From Bacteroidales bacterium UBA5226 (GTDB lineage Bacteria; Bacteroidota; Bacteroidia; Bacteroidales; UBA932), in assembly GCA_002409325.1 (NCBI GenBank), contig DHUU01000017.1:62001-126000 (forward strand): a DNA stretch of 64,000 nt, written 5' to 3'. The translations under genes and the position numbers were made by a program. The notes beneath the pieces were generated by a model. The model did no database searches. It was not told the DNA's origin and saw nothing but the letters and a program-made list of their open reading frames with translations. Positions 35,777-45,194 of this stretch are shown in pieces; position 1 is the first letter of the stretch; every line of letters starts with the position of its first letter.

Positions 35777-37342
35777 CTAATCTACCAGGGAATCAAAATC
35801 CGCATCAAGCTGTTTGCCACTAACGAAATCATACTGGCTTAAGGCTCTGAGCTCGTAATAATAACGCCAGTAGTTATACAGAGCCTGCACATATCCTACC
35901 CGGGCTTCATCCCTGTCAAGCTGTGCATTGTTCATATCTGTGACCGTGATCTTGTCTATCAGGTAGCGCTGTTTGGCCACATCGTACCGTTTCTGGGCGA
36001 TGGTGTCTGCTTTGGCCGCAATAAAGAATTGCTGTTCCTGCATATTGAATTGACGCACATTGAGGCTTATATCCTGTTGAAAATCCAGTCTGGACTGATC
36101 TACCTGACGCCGGACTAGCTCTTCGTTGCTCTGGGCCATTTTCACCATTCCCTTGCCCCTTCCCCAGTCCAGTATGGGTACCGTCAGTCCTATGCTTACG
36201 GTCTGCATGTCCCTGGGATCTTTGTAGGAATCGAACAGTCCCGTTGCCTGCTGGTTCAATCCAAAGGCGACATTCAGATTGGCCTGGAAACCCCGGTTGG
36301 CGCGTTGTTGGGCCACATTTTTCTGCGCCTCGATCAACTGGGTTTCATAAGTGATCATGTCAGGATTGTTCTCTAATGACAGTTGCAACACCTGCTCTAC
36401 ATCGAGTTTAACATTTGGAACATTTTCCGGTATGACGACGTTCAGTTTCACTCGTTCGTTGAATCCAAGGTAAGAACGCAACCGGTTTTCGGCATCTTCC
36501 AGGTTCAGTCTGTCATCGTTAAGCTTCTTGAGTGCATTCTGGTAGGCCAGTTCCGATTGGAGCAGGTCGTTTTCTCCAATAGTGCCCAGTTCGTACCTTC
36601 CAGCTGCAATGTTGTACAGTGTGTCGTTATTCGCGTGGTTGAACTCTGCAATGGCTAGTCTTTGCTGCGCTATGGCCATATTGAAGAAAAGCTGGATAGC
36701 CCTCTGGTTGACATTTTCCATGTTCTCTATATAGGTGCGTTTGGCTTCTTCATATTTTAAAGGTTCAATTTTACGGTCCCACTTCATTTCATTAACGCCG
36801 AATATGGATTGCCTTAGCCTTACATTCAGCGCAGTGGAAAGATATTCGGTGCTCTGGTGATTGTTGAAAGAACCGCTGAAACGGTCCACCCGCTGAAGCG
36901 ATGAGCTGACAGTCACAGAGCCTCCTGTTGGCAGATTTTGCTGGAGGGACAACCCTCCGCTGAAAACATTGTAGAATTCCGAAGAGTAATCATGCCGGAC
37001 TTCTCCGGTTTGTGGATCTATGCTGGGAACGTCCACAATTTTGCGCGAAAATTCCGGCAATTGGGAAGTAAACGACAGGTAGGGTAAAAAATTTGCCTTG
37101 TACGACCGGTATTGCCAGTACCCTACCTGGTAACTGTTCCTTGCCCGCAGAGATTCATTGGATTGTGTGGTGGCTAGATGCAACACTTCCTCCAGTGTAA
37201 GGTTGTAAGAATACAGAATGTACTCCTGTGAATTCTGATCTGCTGTTTCCTGGTTGGTTTGTGCCCACATACCCCGGGCAGGGAAAAGAATGCAAATAAT
37301 GCATGTAAGAAGCCAGGTATTGATCTTCATAATTTTATTCAT
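35777..37342 (-). CDS. TolC family outer membrane efflux protein
   Basis: 521 residues. Signal peptide ending near GMWAQ, then two OEP repeats with long alpha-helical stretches: ELGTIGENDLLQSELAYQNA and the later DKITVTDMNNAQLDRDEA, matching the TolC barrel-tunnel pattern. It would form the exit duct for the adaptor and permease encoded just upstream. The start overlaps the permease stop by 8 nt. Confidence 0.9.
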   Translation of the reverse strand: MNKIMKINTWLLTCIICILFPARGMWAQTNQETADQNSQEYILYSYNLTLEEVLHLATTQSNESLRARNSYQVGYWQYRSYKANFLPYLSFTSQLPEFSRKIVDVPSIDPQTGEVRHDYSSEFYNVFSGGLSLQQNLPTGGSVTVSSSLQRVDRFSGSFNNHQSTEYLSTALNVRLRQSIFGVNEMKWDRKIEPLKYEEAKRTYIENMENVNQRAIQLFFNMAIAQQRLAIAEFNHANNDTLYNIAAGRYELGTIGENDLLQSELAYQNALKKLNDDRLNLEDAENRLRSYLGFNERVKLNVVIPENVPNVKLDVEQVLQLSLENNPDMITYETQLIEAQKNVAQQRANRGFQANLNVAFGLNQQATGLFDSYKDPRDMQTVSIGLTVPILDWGRGKGMVKMAQSNEELVRRQVDQSRLDFQQDISLNVRQFNMQEQQFFIAAKADTIAQKRYDVAKQRYLIDKITVTDMNNAQLDRDEARVGYVQALYNYWRYYYELRALSQYDFVSGKQLDADFDSLVD

Positions 37343-38795
37343 ATCTGAGGGATTCTATTGGATCACGCTCGGCGGCACGTTTGGCAGGAGAGTAACCGAA
37401 TATTACGCCTACAGCAGCCGATACGCCGAATGAAATTACAATGGATGAAAAAGAAATGATGGTGGTAATATCAAAGAAAGACCGGATCAGAAAGGACAAC
37501 AGGACTCCCACGATCACGCCAATAATTCCTCCGGCCACGCTTATGAGAATGGCTTCCGAGAGGAACTGGGCTATTACATCGGCTTTTTTTGCGCCAATAG
37601 CCAGCCTTGTGCCGATTTCCTTTGTCCGTTCCATGACAGAAGCGAACATGATGTTCATAATGCCGATGCCTCCTACCAGGAGCGATATTCCCGCGATGGC
37701 TCCCAGCACTATGTTAAAAATATCCTTGGTGCGTTGTTGCTGCTTGAGAAGCAGTTCGGGAACGGTTACTTCAAAATCGGGTACCTCCTGGTGGCGGCGC
37801 CTGAGCATCCGGGTGATTACTTCCTGTGACGAAGTCAGCAGGTCTGTTTCCTGAACCTGTACTGTGATCCTGTCCAGCTGGTGATAATTCGTATTACCCG
37901 AAGAGGCAGTGGAAGAAGAGCTTTTGTTTATGATAACCCGGTGACGTCCGCCTCCCCCGCCCATAACGACCGATCCTCCACTGGACGAAATGGGGTTGGT
38001 TATAGCCATGGCCCTGTTTTCCTGTCTAAGCAGCATGGTCCTGATGGGGATGAATACCTGGTCGTCGTAGCCCTGCATCCCCATACTTTCCGAACCGATG
38101 GTTCCCAGTGATCCGGAACGTGCACTGGATGCCGTTCCTGATGATTCCTCCTCTTCTTTGGGTTTGGAAGCCCCCGAAGTGCTCTGTTCCAGAACCCCCA
38201 CCACCTTTACCCAGTTGGCTCCGAATTTGATGAATTGACCAATGGGGTCATTCTGCTGAAAGAAACGGGTTCTCACATTGTGCCCTATAAGGCATACGGC
38301 CATTGAGTTAAGCTCCTGTTCGCTGCTGAAAGAATTCCCCGATTCGAGCCCTATGCCGTACAATTGAAAGTACTCTGAGGTAACACCCAGCACTTTGGCC
38401 GGCTGACGCATCCCGTTGTAGGTTATGTAACTGAAAACACCAACTTCCGGTGACACGTGTTTCACTGAAGGCAGAATTTTGCGTATGGCTTCGGCATCGG
38501 ACAACTGCAGGCCGGGTGAGAATTTTTTTGACATACTGGCCGAAGTGCTGGAGGCTTCCTCGTCCACTTCCTCTACAGTAGCCGGGAGGATCACAATATT
38601 GTTTACCCCTACCATCTTGATCTGGTCCATGATTTCCTGTTGGGCTCCGTTTCCTATGGCCATCATGCTGATTACAGCGCCCACACCAAAGACAATCCCG
38701 AGGGCAGTCAGGAAACTTTTCAGCTTATTGTGCACGATGGATTCCACAGCTATGTGGATATCGTGCATATACCGGTGGATAAAAAAGATATTCAT
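37335..38795 (-). CDS. MacB-type ABC transporter permease
   Basis: 486 residues. Topology is one N-terminal helix (about 25-45), a large periplasmic MacB-PCD domain, and three C-terminal helices with GGIGIMNIMFASVMERTKEIGTRLAIGA-like FtsX motif. There is no ATPase domain. The periplasmic part holds two low-complexity inserts: Glu/Ser/Gly-rich at about 210-235, and Ser/Gly-rich at about 265-300. It lies 12 nt after the adaptor gene and overlaps tolC. An ATPase partner must be encoded elsewhere. Confidence 0.88.
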   Translation of the reverse strand: MNIFFIHRYMHDIHIAVESIVHNKLKSFLTALGIVFGVGAVISMMAIGNGAQQEIMDQIKMVGVNNIVILPATVEEVDEEASSTSASMSKKFSPGLQLSDAEAIRKILPSVKHVSPEVGVFSYITYNGMRQPAKVLGVTSEYFQLYGIGLESGNSFSSEQELNSMAVCLIGHNVRTRFFQQNDPIGQFIKFGANWVKVVGVLEQSTSGASKPKEEEESSGTASSARSGSLGTIGSESMGMQGYDDQVFIPIRTMLLRQENRAMAITNPISSSGGSVVMGGGGGRHRVIINKSSSSTASSGNTNYHQLDRITVQVQETDLLTSSQEVITRMLRRRHQEVPDFEVTVPELLLKQQQRTKDIFNIVLGAIAGISLLVGGIGIMNIMFASVMERTKEIGTRLAIGAKKADVIAQFLSEAILISVAGGIIGVIVGVLLSFLIRSFFDITTIISFSSIVISFGVSAAVGVIFGYSPAKRAAERDPIESLRYE

Positions 38796-38807
38796 AAAAA
38801 TGGATGC

Positions 38808-40340
38808 TTACTGCTGAGTGCCTGAAGACCGGACGCCACTGCGGGTACCTCCCCGGGGCTGTGTAGCTCCCTGAGGTGGTGTTGCCCCCTCCGGTTGGGT
38901 TATTCCCTGTTTAGGCGAGTTTCCCTGCGGGAGGGTGACTCCTTCGGGCGAAGTAACACCTTCGGGCAGCTTAAGGTTCTGCGGTCCCTGACCGTTGCGG
39001 ATCATGATGCGCTTTTGCTTGAGGGATTCCTGTTCTTGCGCTTTTTTTCTTTCTGCCTCGGCCTTATCAATGATCCTTTGCTTGATCACAGATATGTACT
39101 CTTCCCCCTGTACCTTGAACCGGGAAGGACTCACAGGCAGGGACAGGTATACTTCGTCTTCCTCAGCAAGCCCCTGCTCAATGACGGTGAAATTATCGTT
39201 GGATTCTCCTTTGACAACAATCTGACGTACGCCATTGGTTCTGTATACGTAAGTGATGCTGTCCCTTTCAAAAATGGCTTCTGAGGGGAGGAAAATAGCC
39301 GAATCCATAGAAGCCGTAATAATCTGGTTGCTGGTGGTCATAGCCGGGCGAAGGATCTCATCCTGACCCTCCACCTTGATGACGACTTCAAAAACCTTGG
39401 CATCTGCATTCTTGAGCTGTTCCCCGATATTGGACACTTCCTTGACCACTCCCTTGTAGCTCTTCTCGGGGAAGGCATCCACACCAATGCGGACCATTTG
39501 TCCTGGCTTTACCTTGGCAATGTCAATTTCGTTCACGTATGTTTTTGAGAGCATGTTGCTCAGATCGGGCAGGGTGGCTACAACCAGGTCCCATCCGCTG
39601 ATGGTTGAACCGATACGTCGTTTATCCCCGCTCCAGTCCCTGTAATATATTACCATCCCGTCACTCGGGGCATAGATGGTAAAATCTTTAAGCACTGCCC
39701 GGAGTTCATCCAGTTGCCTCTTTTTCCGGTTCAGTTCTATTGATACGTCGTTCACGGTAGCGTTGGCCTGGTCTACTTTCAGATCATAGTTATTGAGGGC
39801 CTGCTCATAGGTGCGCAGGGCTTTTTCCAGGTTGTTACGGTATTGCCGCTGGGTTGCAGGCGGTTCATAGATGGATTGCTCCACGGCAATTTCGGCTTCT
39901 TCTATGGTAAATTTCTGGTTTTCAATATCATCACGCAAAGCTTTCAGGGATAGGGATGTATCCAGGAGGGTCCTGTCATATTTTGCTATCAGGGCCTCGT
40001 GCTCATCTTCCAGGTCTTTGAGCGAATTGTCTGCCGAAGTCCTGTCCAGTGTAGCCACATAATCACCCTGACTTACAACAGTACCTTCGGGAATCAGATC
40101 CTGGATCTTGACCTCTCCCAAACGCACATTCCGGGCAAGCATTCCGGCCGGACCTTCAATTTTGATGTTGTTTTCGGCCTCCAATTCTCCGGTTGTTGTG
40201 ACAATGATCTCAAAAAGACCCTTCTGAGCCTTGACTACCTGGGGTAGGTAACCGTCCTTGTTGCCGGTTGAAAAAATGATAATAAGCACGATGGCTACAA
40301 CGGCCACAGAGCTCAAAATGATGATATTCCTTTTTTTCAT
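38808..40340 (-). CDS. MacA/HlyD-family periplasmic adaptor with repeat tail
   Basis: 510 residues. An N-terminal membrane anchor (about 5-24), a biotinyl-lipoyl-like half (VKAQKGLFEIIVTTTGELEA, where only the pattern is cited), a coiled-coil hairpin at about 115-215, and beta-barrel and proximal domains follow. Residues 456-510 form a Pro/Gln/Gly/Thr-rich tail with repeats of the type TxPEGV/TxPQGA. It links a MacB-like permease to TolC. It is the first gene of the three-gene operon, with a -7 box at 40376. Confidence 0.85.
   Translation of the reverse strand: MKKRNIIILSSVAVVAIVLIIIFSTGNKDGYLPQVVKAQKGLFEIIVTTTGELEAENNIKIEGPAGMLARNVRLGEVKIQDLIPEGTVVSQGDYVATLDRTSADNSLKDLEDEHEALIAKYDRTLLDTSLSLKALRDDIENQKFTIEEAEIAVEQSIYEPPATQRQYRNNLEKALRTYEQALNNYDLKVDQANATVNDVSIELNRKKRQLDELRAVLKDFTIYAPSDGMVIYYRDWSGDKRRIGSTISGWDLVVATLPDLSNMLSKTYVNEIDIAKVKPGQMVRIGVDAFPEKSYKGVVKEVSNIGEQLKNADAKVFEVVIKVEGQDEILRPAMTTSNQIITASMDSAIFLPSEAIFERDSITYVYRTNGVRQIVVKGESNDNFTVIEQGLAEEDEVYLSLPVSPSRFKVQGEEYISVIKQRIIDKAEAERKKAQEQESLKQKRIMIRNGQGPQNLKLPEGVTSPEGVTLPQGNSPKQGITQPEGATPPQGATQPRGGTRSGVRSSGTQQ
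38811..38975 (-). repeat. Hexapeptide-type repeat tail in the adaptor
   Basis: Codes for the last 55 residues of the adaptor, in which PEG or PQG recurs about every six residues (PEGVTS, PEGVTL, PQG, PEGATP, PQGATQ). The repeat is degenerate at DNA level. Confidence 0.6.
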
Positions 40341-40375
40341 ATTGATTCAAAAAGTGTGAAATGGTAAAAATTTGA

Positions 40376-40383
40376 CAAATGTA
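40376..40383 (-). promoter_or_regulatory. Predicted -7 element for the export operon
   Basis: TACATTTG on the minus strand, 35 nt before the adaptor ATG at 40340; a TTG lies roughly 22 nt further upstream. Confidence 0.5.
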
Positions 40384-40429
40384 TCCATTTGATGGACTCA
40401 GGCATCAATAGTTTAATAAAAATAAAAAT

Positions 40430-40460
40430 TTTGCCGGCTGTAAATAAATAATTAACTTTG
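40430..40460 (+). promoter_or_regulatory. Full consensus Bacteroidetes promoter for tRNA-Phe
   Basis: TTTG (40430-40433), a spacer of exactly 19 nt, then TAACTTTG (40453-40460). This is the best -33/-7 match in the window, 17 nt before the tRNA. Confidence 0.8.
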
Positions 40461-40477
40461 TTCCCCCATTCCAAAAT

Positions 40478-41939
<1,462 letters not shown>

Positions 41940-41966
41940 GCCCGGTCCTTGAACAAATAAATACCG

Positions 41967-42010
41967 GCGGGGATCCTTTGTTTTATTACAGAAAGGATTC
42001 CCGCTGTTTT
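41967..42010 (+). terminator. Hairpin downstream of eno
   Basis: A 13-bp stem (41967-41979 with 41992-42004, one G-U pair) followed by TGTTTT. It likely ends the eno transcript, although the T run is short and abuts the next gene's start at 42015. Confidence 0.65.
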
Positions 42011-42014
42011 GAAA

Positions 42015-42824
42015 ATGATCTGTTTCGACAACCATACACATTCTCATCATTCTTCCGACAGCCGGATGGATATGGCAAGGGCAGCTGAAAAGATCCAACA
42101 AAGGTCTTTTGGAGGAATTTGCTTCTCGGACCATTACGATTTTGACGCTCCCCACGGGGTGAAGCTCTTTACTTTTGATGTGCTGAGGCAACAGGAGGAA
42201 ATTGAAGGGTTGAAGGAAAAATTTCCTTCTCTTGTCCTGCTCAAAGGGGTAGAGATAGGAATACAGCCTGCCAGCCTCGGCTCTATAAAAGTTTTTATGG
42301 GCAGCCATATCTTTGACACGGTAATAGCCTCCATGCATTTTGTCCGGGGTACCGATCCTTTCCACGGAACGTATTACCAGGGATACGATTACAAACAGGC
42401 CTACGGAATTTACCTGGAAGACATTTTATCCTGTATCAGCACGTATTCCGATTTTGACATACTGGGCCATTTTGATTACGTAGCCCGGTATGCTCCGTAC
42501 CGGGAACACGAACTGTCCATGAAGGTCTTTGGCGATGTGCTGGATCCCATATTGAAGATCCTGGCCCAAAATGGAAAAACGTTAGAAATCAACACAAAAA
42601 CGTATCAGAAATTCCAGCACGGAACCCCCATTCTGGATAAAAACGTGATCAGGCGCTTCAGGGAGCTGGGCGGTGAAGCCGTGAGCCTGGGATCGGATGC
42701 CCATAGTGAGGAAAGGATCGGGGAACAGTTCGGAATTTATACGGAAACACTACGGCAATGCGGGTTCCGCTACGGGGTGTATTACAGGAACAGAAAACCA
42801 GTATATTATAAAATTGATTCATAA
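42015..42824 (+). CDS. PHP domain phosphatase, histidinol-phosphatase (HisK) type
   Basis: 269 residues from the ATG at 42015. Metal-dependent PHP fold: NHTHSHHSSDS at the N-terminus, FSDHYDF, a LLKGVEIGIQ glutamate, ASMHFVRG, ILGHFDYVARY and a C-terminal LGSDAHSEERIG. The closest known branch is the HisK histidinol-phosphate phosphatase, but no other his gene is near, so the substrate is open. Its last base is the first base of the racemase ATG (TAATG), so the two are coupled. Confidence 0.8.
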   Translation: MICFDNHTHSHHSSDSRMDMARAAEKIQQRSFGGICFSDHYDFDAPHGVKLFTFDVLRQQEEIEGLKEKFPSLVLLKGVEIGIQPASLGSIKVFMGSHIFDTVIASMHFVRGTDPFHGTYYQGYDYKQAYGIYLEDILSCISTYSDFDILGHFDYVARYAPYREHELSMKVFGDVLDPILKILAQNGKTLEINTKTYQKFQHGTPILDKNVIRRFRELGGEAVSLGSDAHSEERIGEQFGIYTETLRQCGFRYGVYYRNRKPVYYKIDS

Positions 42825-44185
42825 TGAACATCAGAAAAGATCTTTTGCCGTTCCTGATGCTTTTTCTGGCTTCATGTCAGGGCAGGCCGGCACGCATACC
42901 CATAATTGAAACAGCTCTTAGTGATACAAATTCTGTATACTACACCGACTTTACTGCTTATCCTGCCTTTCGCAACGATCTGCCGATAGGCATTTTTGAT
43001 TCGGGAACAGGGGGACTGACCGTGATGGAGGCCATCATTGCCAGCCGCCTGTTGGAGGGAGAAAATTATATTTATTTCGGAGACCAGGCCAATATGCCTT
43101 ATGGTAATTATCCGGCACAGGGGAAGACCGGTTTTTTGAGGGAACTCATCATGCAGGATGCCTTTTTCCTGTTGGGACGGCAGATTAAAATACTGGTAGT
43201 GGCCTGCAATACAGCCACTGCATACGGCCTGGAAGATATCAGAGCGTACCTGGAAGATAGCAGTTCGGGAATCAAGGCCATTGGCGTGATCAATGCCGGG
43301 GTCAATGCCACCCTGGACAGGATAAGGCCCGGTGAGGAGGTGGCTGTGGGCGTATTGGCAACGGTGGGCACCGTGGCTTCGGGTGGGTATGAAAACACTT
43401 TCCGTGCCCTTGCCCTTGAGAGGGGGTACGGCGATAACATTATGGTAGTAAGCCATGGATCTCTGGGTTTTGCAGAAGCCGTTGACGGGGAAAGGGATTA
43501 TGTATGGCCCGATGCATCCGGTCCGAGGGATGGATACCGGGGACCGTCGCAGGACCACCCACAATATAAGATTGAACGTGATTTGTTGCCAGCCTATGAC
43601 TTTGATTTTTCATCCAACAAAATGTTGTATGAAGGAACACCAGAAGATCCAGTGAACCTGCAACTGAACGCTGCGGAGAATTATGCACGGTACCATCTGC
43701 TGAACCTTATAGAAAAACTGCGCGGCAGCAGTGACCCTAAACCATTGCGTTACCTAGTCCTGGGATGCACCCATTATCCTTACCAGCTGGAAACCTTTAC
43801 CCTTATGCTGGAGCATTTGCGCCAATTCAGGCAGGGAGACCAGTATCCGTACCGGGACCTGATTGCACAGGATGTGGAAATCATTGATCCCGCGCTGGAA
43901 ACAGCACGCGAGCTGTATTACACGCTATTGAAAGACAGCCTCCTCACTTACAGGCTGGGGCAGTCCAACGCACAATTTTATATATCGGTGCCACGGAAGG
44001 ACCCGGAACACCCACAAAGGTTCGATTCCCTGGGTCGTTTTACCTATGAGTATAAATACGGCCGCAGGGAGGGCTTGTTTACAAATGATGTCGATATTGT
44101 ACCTTTTTCTGCAGACAATATGGATAGTCTGACAATTGAACGTTTCCGTTCGCTCAGGTATACCTGGCCGCTGCTTCCGTTCTGA
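42824..44185 (+). CDS. Glutamate racemase-like lipoprotein (predicted exported)
   Basis: 453 residues, against about 260-290 for cytoplasmic MurI. The N-terminus is a lipoprotein signal: MNIRKDLLPFLMLFLASCQG, with lipobox Cys18. The Asp/Glu racemase motifs follow intact: IGIFDSGTGG (Asp59, Ser60), YFGDQANMPYG, VVACNTATA (catalytic Cys128) and LGCTHYPYQ (catalytic Cys315). An insert of about 55 residues at roughly 220-275 and a C-terminal extension of about 80 residues with a basic/Tyr-rich stretch are not found in ordinary MurI. The gene is coupled to the PHP phosphatase and converges on asd. Activity and location are inferred from motifs. Confidence 0.75.
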   Translation: MNIRKDLLPFLMLFLASCQGRPARIPIIETALSDTNSVYYTDFTAYPAFRNDLPIGIFDSGTGGLTVMEAIIASRLLEGENYIYFGDQANMPYGNYPAQGKTGFLRELIMQDAFFLLGRQIKILVVACNTATAYGLEDIRAYLEDSSSGIKAIGVINAGVNATLDRIRPGEEVAVGVLATVGTVASGGYENTFRALALERGYGDNIMVVSHGSLGFAEAVDGERDYVWPDASGPRDGYRGPSQDHPQYKIERDLLPAYDFDFSSNKMLYEGTPEDPVNLQLNAAENYARYHLLNLIEKLRGSSDPKPLRYLVLGCTHYPYQLETFTLMLEHLRQFRQGDQYPYRDLIAQDVEIIDPALETARELYYTLLKDSLLTYRLGQSNAQFYISVPRKDPEHPQRFDSLGRFTYEYKYGRREGLFTNDVDIVPFSADNMDSLTIERFRSLRYTWPLLPF

Positions 44186-44186
44186 T

Positions 44187-45194
44187 TCAGAACCGTAACA
44201 GCAGTTCGCCTGTCTGTATGGCGTTCAGCGCTGCCCCCTTGCGCAGGTTGTCGGCCACTGTCCACAATTCCAGTGTGTTTTCTTCAGAAGGATCCCTCCG
44301 TACCCTGCCCACATAGACGGAATCTGTTCCTTCTGTTTCCTGTGGTACGGTATATCCCAGACCATCTGAAAGGTCATTGAATACAAGGCCGGGAAAAGTT
44401 CTGACAAGCGAACAGACTTCCTCCAATGTGAAAGGTTTTGCAAACCGTGCATTGACCGCTACGCAGTGACCCGCTTTGACCGGCACGCGCACGCAGGTTG
44501 CAGAAACCCCTATTTGCCAGTCGCCCAATATCTTACGGGTTTCTTCGCGCATTTTTATTTCTTCTTCTGTGTATCCGTCGGGCATCAGTGTGCCAATATC
44601 CGGGATCACGTTCAGGTCAATGGGGCAGGGGTAAACGCTTCCTTTCAGGGGCAGCCGGTTTCCTGCAATCGAAGCCCTTCTTTCTGCCAGTATCCGTTCC
44701 AGGCCTTTCTGGCCCGAGCCGGTCACCGCCTGATACGTACAGGCCACAATCCTTTGCAGTCGGTACTTTTTGTGCAGGGGTGCCAGCGCCATGACCATCT
44801 GAATTGTAGAACAATTGGGATTGGCAACCAGCCGGTCATCCGGGCCGAGCAGATCGCCGTTGATTTCGGGGACCACCAGCTTCACATTCTCAGACATCCT
44901 CCAGCAGGAGGAATTGTCAACTACCTTCCAGCCGGCCTGTACAAAAAGGGGAGCCCAGGTTGAGGAAACGTCTTTCCCGGCAGAAAAAAAGGCTATGCCA
45001 GGTTCTTCTTTCAATGCAGCGGGCAGGGTGGTCACCCCGACCTCCTCCCCCCGGAAAGAAACCGTCCTTGCTTCGGGGCGTTCAGATGCTACGGCAACCA
45101 GATGATCTGCCGGAAAGTTCCTTTCTTCCAATATTCTGATCATGGTGCTGCCCACCAGTCCGGTTGCACCTGCGACCATTACATTTCTGTTCAT
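44187..45194 (-). CDS. asd: Aspartate-semialdehyde dehydrogenase
   Basis: 335 residues from the ATG at 45194. Reduces aspartyl phosphate to aspartate semialdehyde with NADPH, the branch point to DAP, threonine and methionine. N-terminal MVAGATGLVGSTM binds NADP, the nucleophile is Cys128 in ANPNCSTIQM, and the active-site histidine region is VPVKAGHCVAV. The chosen start overlaps the thrA stop by 4 nt (ATGA); another ATG lies two codons upstream. Last gene of the metY-metX-thrA-asd operon. Confidence 0.95.
   Translation of the reverse strand: MNRNVMVAGATGLVGSTMIRILEERNFPADHLVAVASERPEARTVSFRGEEVGVTTLPAALKEEPGIAFFSAGKDVSSTWAPLFVQAGWKVVDNSSCWRMSENVKLVVPEINGDLLGPDDRLVANPNCSTIQMVMALAPLHKKYRLQRIVACTYQAVTGSGQKGLERILAERRASIAGNRLPLKGSVYPCPIDLNVIPDIGTLMPDGYTEEEIKMREETRKILGDWQIGVSATCVRVPVKAGHCVAVNARFAKPFTLEEVCSLVRTFPGLVFNDLSDGLGYTVPQETEGTDSVYVGRVRRDPSEENTLELWTVADNLRKGAALNAIQTGELLLRF

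Noticed and set aside
38808..38980. CRISPR or tandem DNA repeat at the adaptor 3' end
   Set aside because: The periodicity is in the protein and degenerate in DNA; there are no equal repeats and spacers.
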